Notes: generated by a model not told the origin, from the sequence alone. A stretch of DNA of 64,000 nt from Ilex aquifolium (GCA_951799425.1 OX637402.1:33819492-33883491); one strand, 5' to 3'; numbered from the stretch's first letter, positions 35,489 through 46,360 are shown. A program made the numbers and translations.

Positions 35489-35882
35489 AGGCGAGAGGTC
35501 CGTCTTAGACACTTTTAAGACAATGTCCATAAAATAAACAGTTGACAAAACTACATTAATGAATGAGGTTATTTAAAAACTTTCTCCATATCCCACCACT
35601 ACCCACCCACCCACCCCACCGACGATGAATTATCCCGACAATAAACTCAATGATAATGAATTAAAAGATAGTGAACTAAAAAATTCAATGTGTTTTGTTA
35701 TATATTGTGGATGAAAGAAGAGTTGAATTTTTTAGTTCATTGTCCGAGATGGAGGGGTGGTGATGGTAGTGGTGGTGAGCTGAATTTACTCAAAAGAAAG
35801 ACAACGGTTCTTGATTGGGTAAAATACAAGATACAAGCGGTAATATTGTTATATTAAAAAAAATTAATTTGAATCTCTCGCC
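35489..35882. mobile_element. Possible MITE with GGCGAGAG termini
   Basis: The left end AGGCGAGAGGTCC and inverted right end GGCGAGAGATTC are flanked by TTA on both sides (35486-35488 and 35883-35885). The terminal repeat is short, so a chance match cannot be excluded. The inside includes a small GGTGGTGATGG tract. Confidence 0.35.
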
Positions 35883-36380
35883 TTAAAAGTTCAGTTGAAT
35901 TGGACCTCACGTCTTAAAAAATATAAAGCTGGACTTATTTATAAATTAGGTGCCAACTTTATAATTTTCAACAATTATCTTCTTCTTTTTTTTTTTAGTC
36001 GAATAGCTTCATTTTTTGTTAACTAGTGACGGAAGCAGCTTTTGTTCAACAAGTAAGTAAGTAAGAATATCTTTGATAAAGGGATTTTTTTTTTTTGATT
36101 CTGACGGTCCATAGTCCATTATGAGTTCTCGGGAAAAACCCACCTACTTGAGTTTGGTTGAAGTCTTTTTTTCTTGTTCTGTTTGGTACTTAGAAAAATC
36201 TGCCTCTGTTTTTTATGGGCTGTGGCGTAGAAAAGCTTACCGCGATAGATTTTGCCTGTCATTGGTCTATGTTGTGCATATTTCAAATAAATGGGGCCCA
36301 ATGTGATATCACTTCCATGGCCCATTTGTAAAGAGAGACGGCTCCACCAGGACCACAACTACGACTTGACCTACGCACAG

Positions 36381-36416
<36 letters not shown>

Positions 36417-37020
36417 TTGTGTTGGAGAAAGAACCCTTTCCCATCACCATGACAACCATCAAACCATCTTCATCGGCTTCATGATTAATGTTTTGAAACT
36501 AAACACAAAGCTTTTCCCTGGCTACTCTCTCCCCTCTCTTTTTCTCTCTAGCCAAACAACAAAACCGTACTATCATTATCCTCTCCTCTCCTCTCACGTG
36601 ACACACTGTTTCAGGATCCATCATTTATCATTGAAGAAAGTTTAATCGAAATTTATCGTCAATGTTTAATCTTTTGTGTTCCAACTTCCAATTCCTGCCA
36701 TCTTCCTCATAAGTAATTACTAAACTTAGATAAGCTGCAAGCCATGTGCATTACCAGTGTCCCAATGATCCAATCATAGTTCTGACAGAAAGAGTTGTGA
36801 CAACTGGCTCTGCATCTCAAGGAGACTAATGAGAGGTAAAAGTGGTTAGATAAGAGAACAAATGTCAATCACGGTCCACGTGGGAATAAATAGGTATTGT
36901 TGAGAACAGTTTGAGAGCAATGAATGGACGTAACCACTGGGTTGTCACATTTAATACAGAGATACATATATATTGGTGGAGGTTCTGCATCGCAAGCCTG
37001 AGGGAGTTGTTGACTGTTTT
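35883..37020. other. Intergenic with (AG)n microsatellite
   Basis: An uninterrupted (AG)15-16 run at 36384-36414. No gene was recognised; nearby short ORFs have no family features. Confidence 0.45.
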
Positions 37021-37025
37021 GAATA

Positions 37026-37323
37026 CTCCTTCCGTTCCTAAATATCTGTCGTTTTTTTCATTTTTGTTTATTTCATAATATCTGTCGTTTCATGATACCA
37101 AAGCACATTTAATATTTTTTCTTCCAAATTTACCCTTAACTTTTCAATGCATTAAATTAGGTGTAGACTAAGTGTCTTTCATATTCATTTCATTCCCAAT
37201 ACGTATTGAATAAGGGTATTTTAGTCTTGTGCAATTATTTTTTACTCATATTAGAGCTATTTAATAGCTTCCTTAATCCCTGTGCAAAAACCTTAAACGA
37301 CAGATATTTAAGAACGGAGGGAG
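37026..37323. mobile_element. Stowaway MITE (Tc1/mariner)
   Basis: 298 bp with ends CTCCTTCCGTTCCTAAATAT and, inverted, CTCCCTCCGTTCTTAAATAT, followed on both sides by CTGTCGTTT. TA is duplicated at 37024-37025 and 37324-37325. The CTCCYTCCGT terminus is the Stowaway hallmark. No transposase. Confidence 0.92.
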
Positions 37324-37325
37324 TA

Positions 37326-38024
37326 TTAAATAAGGATACAGAACACAGAAGAAGAAACAGTGACATGGAGGGTGGGCTGTGGGAGTGATGAGTGCGACGT
37401 ATCACTCGACAAATGGGTAGATTTCGATTTCATCTCTCTCTCTCTCTCTTTTGGTCTTGGAAAAGGGGATGATAAGAGAGAACACTGGTATGAGTATAAT
37501 TGAAGCGATTTGACCTATGTTTCAACTTTCTAATGGCTTTTTAATCAAGTATTTCTTTCATTGGTCAAAGCTTATCTTTGAAGTTTTCAACTTCTTCCGG
37601 GGAAGAGAGAAGCTTACCTCGGATGCCATCCTCGAAGGAGGAAGAGTATTGTCCCATTCTCACATGAGAGTTGGCTCCTTATCCCCCAAAAAAATTGTTT
37701 AACGAAAAGACCACATATGGAAATATTTCTAATAATTTGGTGCTTAAAGATATTTTATAATACTAAAAATTAAGTATTGATCATATAACATTTATCTTTA
37801 AATAATAATTTTTTTAAAAATTAAAATTAAAGTGAATAAAGAAAAAATATAAGAGATATTAGGGGAGAGAGAGAGAGGGGTGGGTGTAGAATAGTGATGT
37901 TGCATGTCTGACTTCGTGTGTTGTTTGACATTAGAGATTGTAGAGAAAATAATATTTTTGAGCAAGAACCGTTATTGTGTTTTTATAATTTGAGAATTTA
38001 ATTTATTAGTCGTAATATTAGATA
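37326..38024. other. Intergenic left of the Tat element
   Basis: It includes a short CT run near 37433 and AT-rich DNA at 37740-37870 that resembles the sequence at 60940-61100. No gene. Confidence 0.4.
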
Positions 38025-38029
38025 GATAT

Positions 38030-38740
38030 TGATGGTGTAAACCTCCGGATACGAGCTAAGGAACCAGATTAATTGGCGTGAACAGTTTGCATGGGGACTA
38101 ATATGGCATCTGAGCTACAAGGCTCATGAAGTGGAGAATGAAAGCTCAAATTAGTCGTGTATAATGTGTGAAATACGGTGGAAATATAGTGGTTCACCGG
38201 CCAGTGAGCTCGGCTAGTCCACTCTCTAATGGAGGCTCTTGCTCCTTCTTCTTTATTGATGAATTGAAGGTGTTACAGTCGAATACTCAGGGAACTAGGG
38301 TTTCAAAAAATCTCCCTCCTCTAATGGGGGATATCTCTTTCTTTTTATAGCCTCATATTTACCTCTAATACGGGACTATCCTACATTGAAGGGATCGTGC
38401 CCTATCTTCATCCACAATTCCGGAGTTACCTAAATTCCTTATGGCTGGCTTTAAACGGAGAGATCTTTGCCTTCTTCTGTGGGATCCTCCTTAGTTTTAG
38501 GAGGAGATCATGGTTAAATACGGGTTTTCTGCCTCGGATTGGATTCTACCTCCTTAATAAGGGTATCCGAGTCATCTTGTTGTTCCCTCAGCATTTCTCC
38601 TCCCGCGCCTTCGACTAGGAGCTCTTAGTGCTGACTGGATGAGCTCTGCTCATGGCTAGGGGAGCTCAGCTTATTTTGCCTGAGCTCCCGAGCTGAGCTC
38701 TCTTACTGAGCACGTGCCAGTTTTATTTTGGGTATCATCA
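38030..38740 (-). repeat. 3' LTR of the Tat element
   Basis: 711 bp, same length as the partner at 51037. A TATAAAAAG promoter box is on the minus strand at 38349-38341. Short ORFs in it occur identically in both LTRs and are not genes. Confidence 0.97.
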
Positions 38741-38760
38741 GTTGCCCCCCAGCCCTTGCC
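38741..38760 (-). other. Polypurine tract of the Tat element
   Basis: Reading leftwards, GGGCTGGGGGGCAAC immediately precedes the LTR start TGATG. This is the expected place and composition for the plus-strand primer. Confidence 0.75.
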
Positions 38761-39389
38761 TTGAGTTAGCTCAGGCAGGGGATGACTTGTACAAGACGAG
38801 TTAGACGTGCGTGTGGCTGGCACGTGGCTGTAGGATTTCTGACGGTTTTATAGCCATCATGACTTTTCTCGATTCCCGCGCACGTCTCAGCCCATGTCTC
38901 CCAGGCTTTAAATGCTTAAAACGGCTATCTAAACTGCTTCTTCGCACTATTCATCTTCTTTACTGCCCTTCGTCTCCGCTCTCTCTGTGATTCCAGTCCT
39001 TCTTGCCTTGGTTTTTCTATTTTCTTGCCTGAAATCGAATTTTCGGACCTCGTTTCGAAGACTTGCGACGCCTCCTTTTCCGATTTCGTTCCAAGTTCCT
39101 GTTTGCCACTATCCCTGGGTTAGGTACGTCCTTTGCCCTTATTTCTTCCTTTTTTGCTCTGGATCCCTCGAGTTCGAGGTGGTTATTGCATTTTTGGGCT
39201 TTTCGGTTCTTTTATTTTTGGAATCGTGACCATTGTCTAGCCCCACTTCACCACTTCGTGGATTGGGGTTCTGTAGTTCATATCCTTGCTGTTGGGAGCC
39301 ACTGTGTTGATTCCCGGGTCATTAGAGAGTGCCTGACTAATCCCCCTTTGCTCTATCGCTCTTTCCATCTTCCTTTTTCTCTCCCTATC
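38761..39389 (+). promoter_or_regulatory. Leader and presumed promoter of antisense gene A
   Basis: On the plus strand, a TTTAAATG near 38906 and a pyrimidine-rich stretch around 38935-38990 could be a core promoter and transcription start for the gene at 39390. An open frame upstream of its ATG lacks domain features and is probably leader. Confidence 0.25.
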
Positions 39390-42019
39390 ATGTCTGCTTC
39401 TTCTGAAGCCACTCGCTCCTCTGTTTCACTTCTAGGATCTAGGTCAGCCGGGGAAGATACGGATTTAGGGGAAGTTGGTGATGAGATTGATAATTTTCCG
39501 GCTGTAGAGGCTGTAGAGGCTGAGGTCTACGCCGAGGAGCCTCCCTCCACCTCATCTTCCCTGCCCCCCAGACCTGACAAAGGCAAAGCTAAGATAAGTG
39601 GAGTCGGGGTGGAGGAAAAAACCTCGTATCTAGGGCTTGCCTTTAGGCATGCCGAATCTGTGGGCTGCAGTAAAGAGGCCCCTAGGCTAATGAAGTCTTA
39701 TAAAGTTCGGTATGGTTTTCCCCCTGGGGTCGAACCCTGGTGCCCAGATCGATCCGTTTGTTATGTAGAAAAAGTTCATAACAGAGTCTGCTTCTTTCTT
39801 GCTGCTTTTGACAACGGCCTTCGCTTTCCTTTGCATCCCTTCATCAAGGCTGTTCTGCAACATTTTCATGTGTGCCCTTCCCAGATCTCCCCCAACTTCT
39901 ATGGCGTCATGCTTGGTCTGTTAGTCCTGTTTAAGAAGCATAAACTTGGGATTCCTAGCATTCCTTTGTTCTTAGAGCTCTTCAATGTAAAACCGACCTC
40001 CGGAGGCTTCTTGTATGCCTCCAAGCGTGCCAGCGTTAGGCAGCTCATCTCTGACATTCCGACCTCCCATAAACACTGGAAGGAACATTTCTTCTTTGTC
40101 GGGGGCACCAATTGGGAGTACAACCCTGCTGATAAGACAGACACACTCGGTATCCCTACGGCCTGGGCTGAACCAGATAATTTACGTGAGTCCTTACTTG
40201 AGTTCGAGCTCTGATCTGGAACCTGCCGGCCTCTTATCTTTTTCTTATTTGCATACTTTCTTCCTCTTAGGTGAACGCTACGAGCTCAGCCCTGAGGACA
40301 AAAAGTTGCTAGCAAAGTTGGAGAAGATCAAGCCAGAGAAGTACGCCGACTTGATTGAGTCAAGGAACCTGGTACAGCTAGGTCTGAGTCTTCATGTGGC
40401 GACTTTAGCGATCCCCTTGTCTGTTTTAGGGGCTGACGAAGGTGATTTCAACGCCATTCTTTTTCCTTTCTTCATTATCTTTCCTTCCTTTCTCTTTTTC
40501 TTTACATTTTCCTACTTCTTCCAGATCTTCCAGGTCCTTCTACCATGAAGGTTATTCCAGAAGAGCTTCAAGCCAAAATTGCAGAGCTGATGGAGGGTGG
40601 CAGGTCTAGGAAACGCAAAGCTCGGGTAGGCTCTGGGAGCGGGCCAAACACTCGAGCTAAGATCCCCAGGCTGGAAGCATCTTCTCCCCCCTCTGCAGCT
40701 GAAGGACAGGCTCCAAGCAAGGCTCCGCCCTCCTCCTCTGGAACTCCACAAGCTGCAACCACCTCTTTTTCCCCTCCAGTGGCCCCTTCTAAGTTGGCGT
40801 CTGCTCAGGAGAGGGATCAGGCTTCCCCTTCTTCTTCTGAGGTCAAGGAGGCTTTGGAATTGGTTCCCGACCTTCAACCCGGGAAGTTCGAATACAGTGC
40901 TTCTGGGAAGGTGACTGAAAAAGAGAGAAAGTCTGAGGAGGAAGATGAGGACTCCTTTTTTGACAATATAGACCTTGCTGCTGGAGCTCTTTCCTCTATC
41001 TTTTCTGAATCTGATGTCCTGAAGGCCGCTTCCATGCCCCTGGAGGAATCCATCTCTTTGGCCCTTCAGGGAGCTGCTACTGTGAGTGTTAACCCCCTGT
41101 CTCTCTTTGCTTGTTTGTATTTCGTGGTCTGACATTATTTGCTGTACTTTCCTTATATTCTCAGGCTGCCCTTCATACGAAAGGTCTGCTGCACCGAGTT
41201 CGCTCTCAAGAGAGCTCTTTCCAGGTCTTAAAGAAATACAAGACCAAGGTTTCAGAATTGTCTCTTGAGAATGAAGACCTCAGAGCTCAGGTGGAGAGCC
41301 TTAAAGTGCAGATGGAGGGTCTCAACGAACAGATGGTGAAGCAAGCCTCCGATCTCAAACATACACTGACAGTCAAGGCCAGAGCTGAGGAAGGGGAAAA
41401 GAAGACTCGGGATGAGCTGAAGGCGGTTAAGGAAGACCTGCAGGCTAAGGTTGAGGCGTGGTCCAAGGCTAACCAGGAGGCCTTTGACGCTAAGAGGGAG
41501 CTCATCCAGGTTAATCAAGATTATCTTGCCCTCAGTGAGGCTAACGGCAAACTCTGTGAGGAGCTCGAGGAGCAGAAATATTTGGTTCAAGAGAGAGACA
41601 AAGAGTTTGCCGAGCTTAAGGATGAGGCCACCACTTCATGGGCTACTGGATGGCTTGCTTTTAGGCGTAAGGCTACCAAAGCATATCCAGACCTTGATTT
41701 CGATCTCCCTATCCCCACTGAGGAGGAAATGGAAGAATCTGGCACTGACAATGAGGGGGATATCTCAGACTCCCCAGCTGCTGCCTTAAGTCAAGACACA
41801 CCCGCCCCTGGGACCTCAGAAGCTATTATCGCGCTCCCTGAGCCTTCAACAACGATTCCTGAGCTTTCTGCTGCAGCTCCTGCTGTTCCTGTTTCTGCAT
41901 CCTTTTCAGCTGTCGTGGTGTCTGAAGCCCTTGTTCAAGGTGAGCCCTCAGCAACAGAAGCAAGGGACTCCTCTACTGAGCTGCGAGATCCTTCAATCCC
42001 TCTTCTTCCAGAATCCTAG
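39390..42019 (+). CDS. Antisense accessory gene A of the Tat element: putative gypsy-type transposase-domain protein
   Basis: Opposite in strand to gag-pol. Four exons: 39390-40185, 40271-40381, 40525-41081 and 41165-42019. All introns are GT-AG with phases 1, 1, 0, and the joined frame is 772 aa with no stops. Residues 1-95 are acidic and Ser-rich. Residues about 115-245 form a conserved globular domain (FDNGLRFPLHPFI, HVCPSQISPNFYGVM, HKLGIPSIPLFLELF, WKEHFFFVGGTNW). I place this with the Pfam family named putative gypsy type transposon (Transposase_28, PF04195) from memory. A basic SRKRKAR near 329-335 could be a nuclear signal. A coiled coil spans about 497-620, and the tail is Ser/Pro/Glu-rich. 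Function is unknown. It has a shorter paralogue at 43181. Confidence 0.8.
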
Positions 42020-43180
42020 GTCTTTTTAGTTGTAATTTCTCTGTAAAGAATTTTTCGTGATGTAGTCTTTGACTTCATTTATTGCTCTTTTGCTGGCTTA
42101 GTATATATATACATATCTTTCAATTTCAGCATATATGTATTTTTGGATTTTGATTCGACTTCGACTCGAACCGCAACGGTGCACTTATTTGCCTGGCTTT
42201 GCATGCACTCAACTTTGTATACTCCCCTTGCCCCCTTTTGCTTTGAGGGGTGCTGTGCACTTCTTGAAGCAAAATTACTAGGTTTGAAGAGTACAGGGGA
42301 CTTGGTGTTATGTTCGACTGCTTTTCCCGAGCCTTTTAAGCTCGGTAGTTGGTACCCTAGGGGTCCACTCCTTATTCTTCTTCGTCCTAAGCTGCTCAAC
42401 TCTATATTCTGAACTGGCGTGCTCCTTCAGAGTTGCATACCTCGTGCTTGTGAGCTTATAAATTCTTGCTGAGCTAAGACGGTTCTTTTTTCGAACTTGA
42501 GAGCTCTGAGCTCTTTGTCTTTTCTGTATGAACTGAAGAGCGCTTTCTGAGCTATTTGGCTCTGTTGTCTGATCTTAAAGTTTATTTCTGAGCTTCGTGG
42601 TTCTTTTGTCTGAATTTACGGGTTCTGTCTGAGCTTCATGATTCTTTAAACGAACCCTTCTCTAGATCAGATAATAAATTTCGTTGCTCCATTTCTCTAA
42701 GAGTAGAAGACCTTCTTCTACGTTTCACCTCTCTTTTCCCCACATCTTGCTTTGCGGAGTGCTTTAGGCCTTCCTTAAGCGAGGTTTTGAGCTTTCACAC
42801 CTCAAAGATTTGGTATACAAGTGCTCTGTTTTTTACTGGGCTGAGCTCAAATATGGAGGGTATATTGCTTGGTGGGGTCAGAATTTTCGTTGGTCGTTTT
42901 GAGTGCAAATAGGAGGGGTAGTATCTGGTTTCTTTTCCCGCGTTTTTCTCTCAACCGCTTCCCATAACCGCCACATCTTTCCCTTTTCCATAACCGCAAC
43001 CACTTTCCATAACCGTAGCCACTTTCCATAACTGCTGCTACCTTTATTAATTAAGAAACTGAACAGGCCACTTGATTCCCTCTTTCTTGGCTCTTAGTTT
43101 CCTGAAAAGCTCCCAAGTGCATGACCTATTCTTGACTTTCTTCCTGATTTCTTGCATCTTTTTCCTTACCAGCATTTTCG
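42020..43180. other. Spacer between antisense genes A and B
   Basis: Leader and promoter region of gene B. It contains loosely repeated TGAGCT-centred stretches at 42430-42660 and short tandem CACTTTCCATAACCG units near 42960-43030. No ORF with recognisable features. Confidence 0.45.
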
Positions 43181-44269
43181 ATGGCTGCCTCCGCTTCTTC
43201 TTTGTTCCAGGAACGATCCTCCTTTGGAATCGAACGGGAGTGGCATTGTCGCTATCTGTCCCCTTCAATACTTGAATCTTCTGACTTGGCGGGCATCAAG
43301 AAACGGTTTTTCCCTGATCTTGACTTGCCTATGCGAGTCTCTTCCTCCGACGAGCCTTGTAACTACCTTCCCCGAGGGGAAGTCTGTTTCTTTGAAGGTG
43401 CTATGGACATGGGACTTCGCCTTCCCATTCATCCGGCCATTGGGCGAGTTTTTGCCTATTATGGCCTGTGTCCTTCTCACCTTTCTCCACGAGGATGGGG
43501 TGCTATGGTAAGCTTCTTCTTGTTCTGCCGCCTGCATGCTCTTGGCAGGTTCCCCTTTGTCTCTGAGTTTCTATACTTCTTTGAGATTGAGGAAGATAAT
43601 GCCCCCTGCTTCAGTTTTTTCCGTTGGAGGGATTTCAATTTACGCCCTCTGGTTCTAGATCTTCCCTCCAACCCTGAAGGGTGGTCTGAGCGTTTCTTCT
43701 TCGCTTCTGGAGAGGCTTGGAGGTCTCCTGAGGATCGCTGTCGTAAAGCCAGGATTCCTCGGTCCTGGAAGAGCTTCTCTCGTATTGGTAAGCTCGATCA
43801 TGGCTCTTTTGAGTACTTTCCTTTTAAAAATATGCTCTGATTATGTCCTTGCTGTGTAGATCCACCTGATCTGGATTTACCAGGGATGGTGAATATCAAC
43901 GAGCTGTTGCTTGTGGAGTCTAAGACTTATTCCGAGCTGATGACGAGCGCAAACCTCTATTTGCTTGGGGCTGAGGCTACTGAGTTTGAGTTTTCCACTA
44001 TTCCTTACTCTTCCTGGACCTCTTTTTCTGATTCTGATGAGGATGGGGATTCTGACAAGGACGGAAACACCGTCACGAGTTCGAGGAAGCGTAAGAGGGA
44101 CGATTCCCCTTCTCCTGACTCTCTGTCCTCCATCTTCCTTACCTCTATTGGTCAGAAGCTCCTTAACTCGCTTCAAAAGGCTGAGCAGGAAAGGGATGAG
44201 CTGAAGAAAGAGAATGCTAGCCTGAAGGGAGAGGTTGCTGAGCTGAAATCTGAGCTTAAGAAAGACTAG
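43181..44269 (+). CDS. Antisense accessory gene B of the Tat element: paralogue of gene A
   Basis: Two exons: 43181-43787 and 43860-44269. The GT-AG intron is in phase 1, giving 338 aa. Residues about 55-180 align by eye with the gene A domain: CFFEGAMDMGLRLPIHPAI, GLCPSHLSPRGWGAM, HALGRFPFVSEFLYFF, WSERFFFASGEAW. After the intron it reads DPPDLDLPGM where gene A reads DLPGPSTM. An acidic stretch, a basic RKRKR and a C-terminal coiled coil (EQERDELKKENASLKGEVAELK split over two heptad runs) follow. It lacks gene A's exon 2 and long C-terminus. It looks intact, which is notable in an element whose integrase frame is broken. Function is unknown; DNA or RNA binding is only a guess from the basic stretch. 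Confidence 0.78.
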
Positions 44270-44657
44270 GATCTTTGTTTCCTTGTATCGTTCTTTCTTT
44301 TCTTAAGCGATATCAGACTATGACTCTTCTTGTATTTTTCTGAATATTTGCACTCTCGGATATTTCGAATGCCAGACTTTTCATTCATCTCGAATTCTGT
44401 TAGGTTATTTCAGCTTACGCAAAAAGTTCGAAACACGAACGTAGATGGAAAACAGAAGATCATGTCTGCTCTGACCTTGGTCTTTCACTGACCCCCTAGG
44501 TCGAACCACGGAGATCGATGGAGAACAGAAGATCATGTCTGCTCCGACCTTACTTCTCATCTGACCTCATAGGTGTTCTCTGTTGTTCTGGACCTTTCGA
44601 GGTCTTTGAGTGTGTAGGCAGTGCACAAGGGTATCCGGTCCTGGGGGGTGGACCATT
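44270..44657. other. Spacer with a short direct repeat
   Basis: ACAGAAGATCATGTCTGCTC occurs twice (about 44452 and 44526) in slightly varied surroundings. It includes the end of gene B's presumed 3' UTR. Confidence 0.5.
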
Positions 44658-45502
44658 GGTGTCTCCACGGAGCGTTCAGCCTTGAATTTGACTGTTGGTG
44701 TCTCCAAGAAGCATTCAGCCTTGAATTTGACTGTTGGTGTCTCCAAGAAGCGTTCAGCCTTGAATTTGGCTGTTGGTGTCTCCAAGAAGCGTTCAGCCTT
44801 GAATTTTGTACGAGCTGAAGAGCTCGTCTTTAATTTATAAACTTTGAAGCTTATCGTGTTTTTATGAGCTGAAGAGTTCATCTTTGATTTATAAGCTTTG
44901 AAGCTTATCGGGTTTCTATGAGCTGAAGAGCTCATCTTAAATTTATGGGCTGAAGAGCTCATCGTTTGTTTATGAGCTGAAGAGCTCATCTTGCATTTAT
45001 AAGCTTTGAAGCTTATCTTTTGTTTATGAGCTGAAGAGCTCATCTTGCATTTATAAGCTTTGAAGCTTATCGTTTGTTTATGAGCTGAAGAGCTCATCTT
45101 GCATTTATAAGCTTTGAAGCTTATCGTTTGTTTATGAGCTGAAAAGCTCATCTTGCATTTATAAGCTTTGAAGCTTATCATTTGTTTATGAGCTGAATAG
45201 CTCATCTTGCATTTATAAGCTTTGAAGCTTATCTTTTGTTTATGAGCTGAAGAGCTCATCTTGCATTTATAAGCTTTGAAGCTTATCGTTTGTTTATGAG
45301 CTGAACAGCTCATCTTGCATTTATAAGCTTTGAAGCTTATCGTTTGTTTATGAGCTGAAGAGCTCATCTTGCATTTATAAGCTTTGAAGCTTATCTTTTG
45401 TTTATGAGCTGAAGAGCTCATCTTGCTACTTTGGAGACCATTGGAGGGTGAATAAAAGGCTTGCTCTTTCTTATTTAAAAGTAGTTCTATTACAAGTAAC
45501 AC
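44567..45502 (-). CDS. Open frame across the tandem repeats, in the pol frame
   Basis: Directly after the pol stop (TAA at 45503-45505) the same frame stays open for 311 codons, with no ATG at its start (GTG). It would encode 18-residue repeats (ISFKAYKCKM, SSSAHKQT) and 13-residue repeats. Both periods, 54 and 39, are multiples of three. It could be translated only by readthrough or reinitiation. It may equally be a by-product of the repeat structure. Confidence 0.25.
   Translation of the reverse strand: MLLVIELLLNKKEQAFYSPSNGLQSSKMSSSAHKQKISFKAYKCKMSSSAHKQTISFKAYKCKMSCSAHKQTISFKAYKCKMSSSAHKQKISFKAYKCKMSYSAHKQMISFKAYKCKMSFSAHKQTISFKAYKCKMSSSAHKQTISFKAYKCKMSSSAHKQKISFKAYKCKMSSSAHKQTMSSSAHKFKMSSSAHRNPISFKAYKSKMNSSAHKNTISFKVYKLKTSSSARTKFKAERFLETPTAKFKAERFLETPTVKFKAECFLETPTVKFKAERSVETPMVHPPGPDTLVHCLHTQRPRKVQNNREHL
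44658..44813. repeat. 39-bp tandem repeat, 4 copies
   Basis: Units begin GGTGTCTCCAAGAAGCGTTC at 44658, 44697, 44736 and 44775. They are nearly identical apart from the edges. The array abuts the 54-bp array. Confidence 0.95.
44812..45426. repeat. 54-bp tandem repeat, 11 copies plus a partial
   Basis: Units start GAGCTGAAGAGCTCATC at 44812, 44866, 44920, 44974, 45028, 45082, 45136, 45190, 45244, 45298 and 45352, with a partial at 45406. The eight units from 44974 are almost identical; the three on the left have diverged. Each holds two small palindromes, TGAGCT-GAAG-AGCTCA and ATAAGCTT-TG-AAGCTTAT. Tandem arrays in this 3' position are known from Tat/Ogre elements and can seed satellite DNA. 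Confidence 0.97.
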
Positions 45503-46360
45503 TTACTGAAAAAACTTCTTAAGGTGCTCGGCATTCCACGAGTGAGGTAGAACCTTTCCTTCCTCTGTTTGCAACTCGTAATTCCCTGGTCTGATTATCC
45601 TTGACACGATATAGGGCCCCTCCCAATTGGGTCCCAATTTCCCATGCGTGGGATCCTTTCTCGCAAGCATAAGCCTCCTAAGTACCAAATCTCCAACCTT
45701 GAAACTTCTGTGTCTTACCCTCCTGTCATAGTACCTTGCAGTTTTCCTTTGGTATGTACGGACACGGTGCAGAGCTCTGTCCCTCTTTTCATCCAAGAGA
45801 TCGAGGTTTAGCAAGAGAGACTCATCATTGTGCTCGGAATCCGCAAACTCCACCCTTGGTGATTGGAGCCCTATCTCCACTGGGGCCACTGCCTCGGTCC
45901 CAAAGGCCAAAGCAAAGGGGGTTTCCTGAGTCGCAGATCTGGCGGTGGTCCTGTAGGCCCACAACACCTCCGGAATGTACTCCACCCACTTGCCTTTCAG
46001 GTTTTCTAGCTTGGTCTTCAAAGCTGACTTTATGGTTCTTATTGTGACCTCTGCCTGCCCATTAGACTGGGGATGGGCAGGAGCTGAGAAATAGTTCTTG
46101 ATTCCGAGCTCGGCACAAAAACTTTTGAACTTTGAATTATCAAACTGCTTTCCATTGTCAGACACGAATGCTCTGGGAACTCCAAACCTGCAAACTATCG
46201 ACTTCCAAACGAAGTTTTGAACTTTTTGCTCTGTGATCGTTGCCAAAGGTTCAACCTCCGCCCATTTAGTAAAGTAATCCACTCCTATGATGGCAAACTT
46301 GCACTGCCCCACACCGGTGGGAAGGGGTCCCAGAATGTCCAACCCCCACTGCTGAAAAGG
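45503..46360 (-). pseudogene. Integrase core and C-terminus, cut off by an in-frame TGA
   Basis: Same frame as the gag-pol ORF, separated from it only by the TGA at 46361-46363. The part after the stop holds the catalytic core: first Asp in IIGVDYFTKWAE, second Asp in FVSDNGKQF, and the Glu in PQSNGQAEVTIRTIK, with normal DDE spacing. The C-terminal region includes FKVGDLVLRR and GKLGPNWEGPYIV, the usual GPY/F-type module. The family normally has Trp where the TGA stands. Without suppression this copy makes no complete integrase, so its own mobility is doubtful although it could be helped in trans. Confidence 0.85.

Noticed and set aside
38168-38618. Short ORFs in the left LTR, identical to ORFs at 51175-51625
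   Set aside because: They are duplicate LTR sequence, on the strand opposite to the element's promoter, and carry no family features.
40512-41135. 207-codon minus-strand ORF opposite gene A exon 3
   Set aside because: It is a shadow of the plus-strand coding exon, with no recognisable domain; the plus-strand frame fits the splice sites and coiled-coil pattern.
39390-44269. Genes A and B as host genes captured by chance in the element
   Set aside because: They lie inside the LTRs of a clean insertion with matching target duplications, and the domain type is typical of plant gypsy accessory ORFs. They are treated as element genes.
44812-45426. Possible CRISPR-like array (regular repeats)
   Set aside because: The repeats are head-to-tail without unique spacers, and lie in a plant retrotransposon. 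It is a simple tandem repeat.
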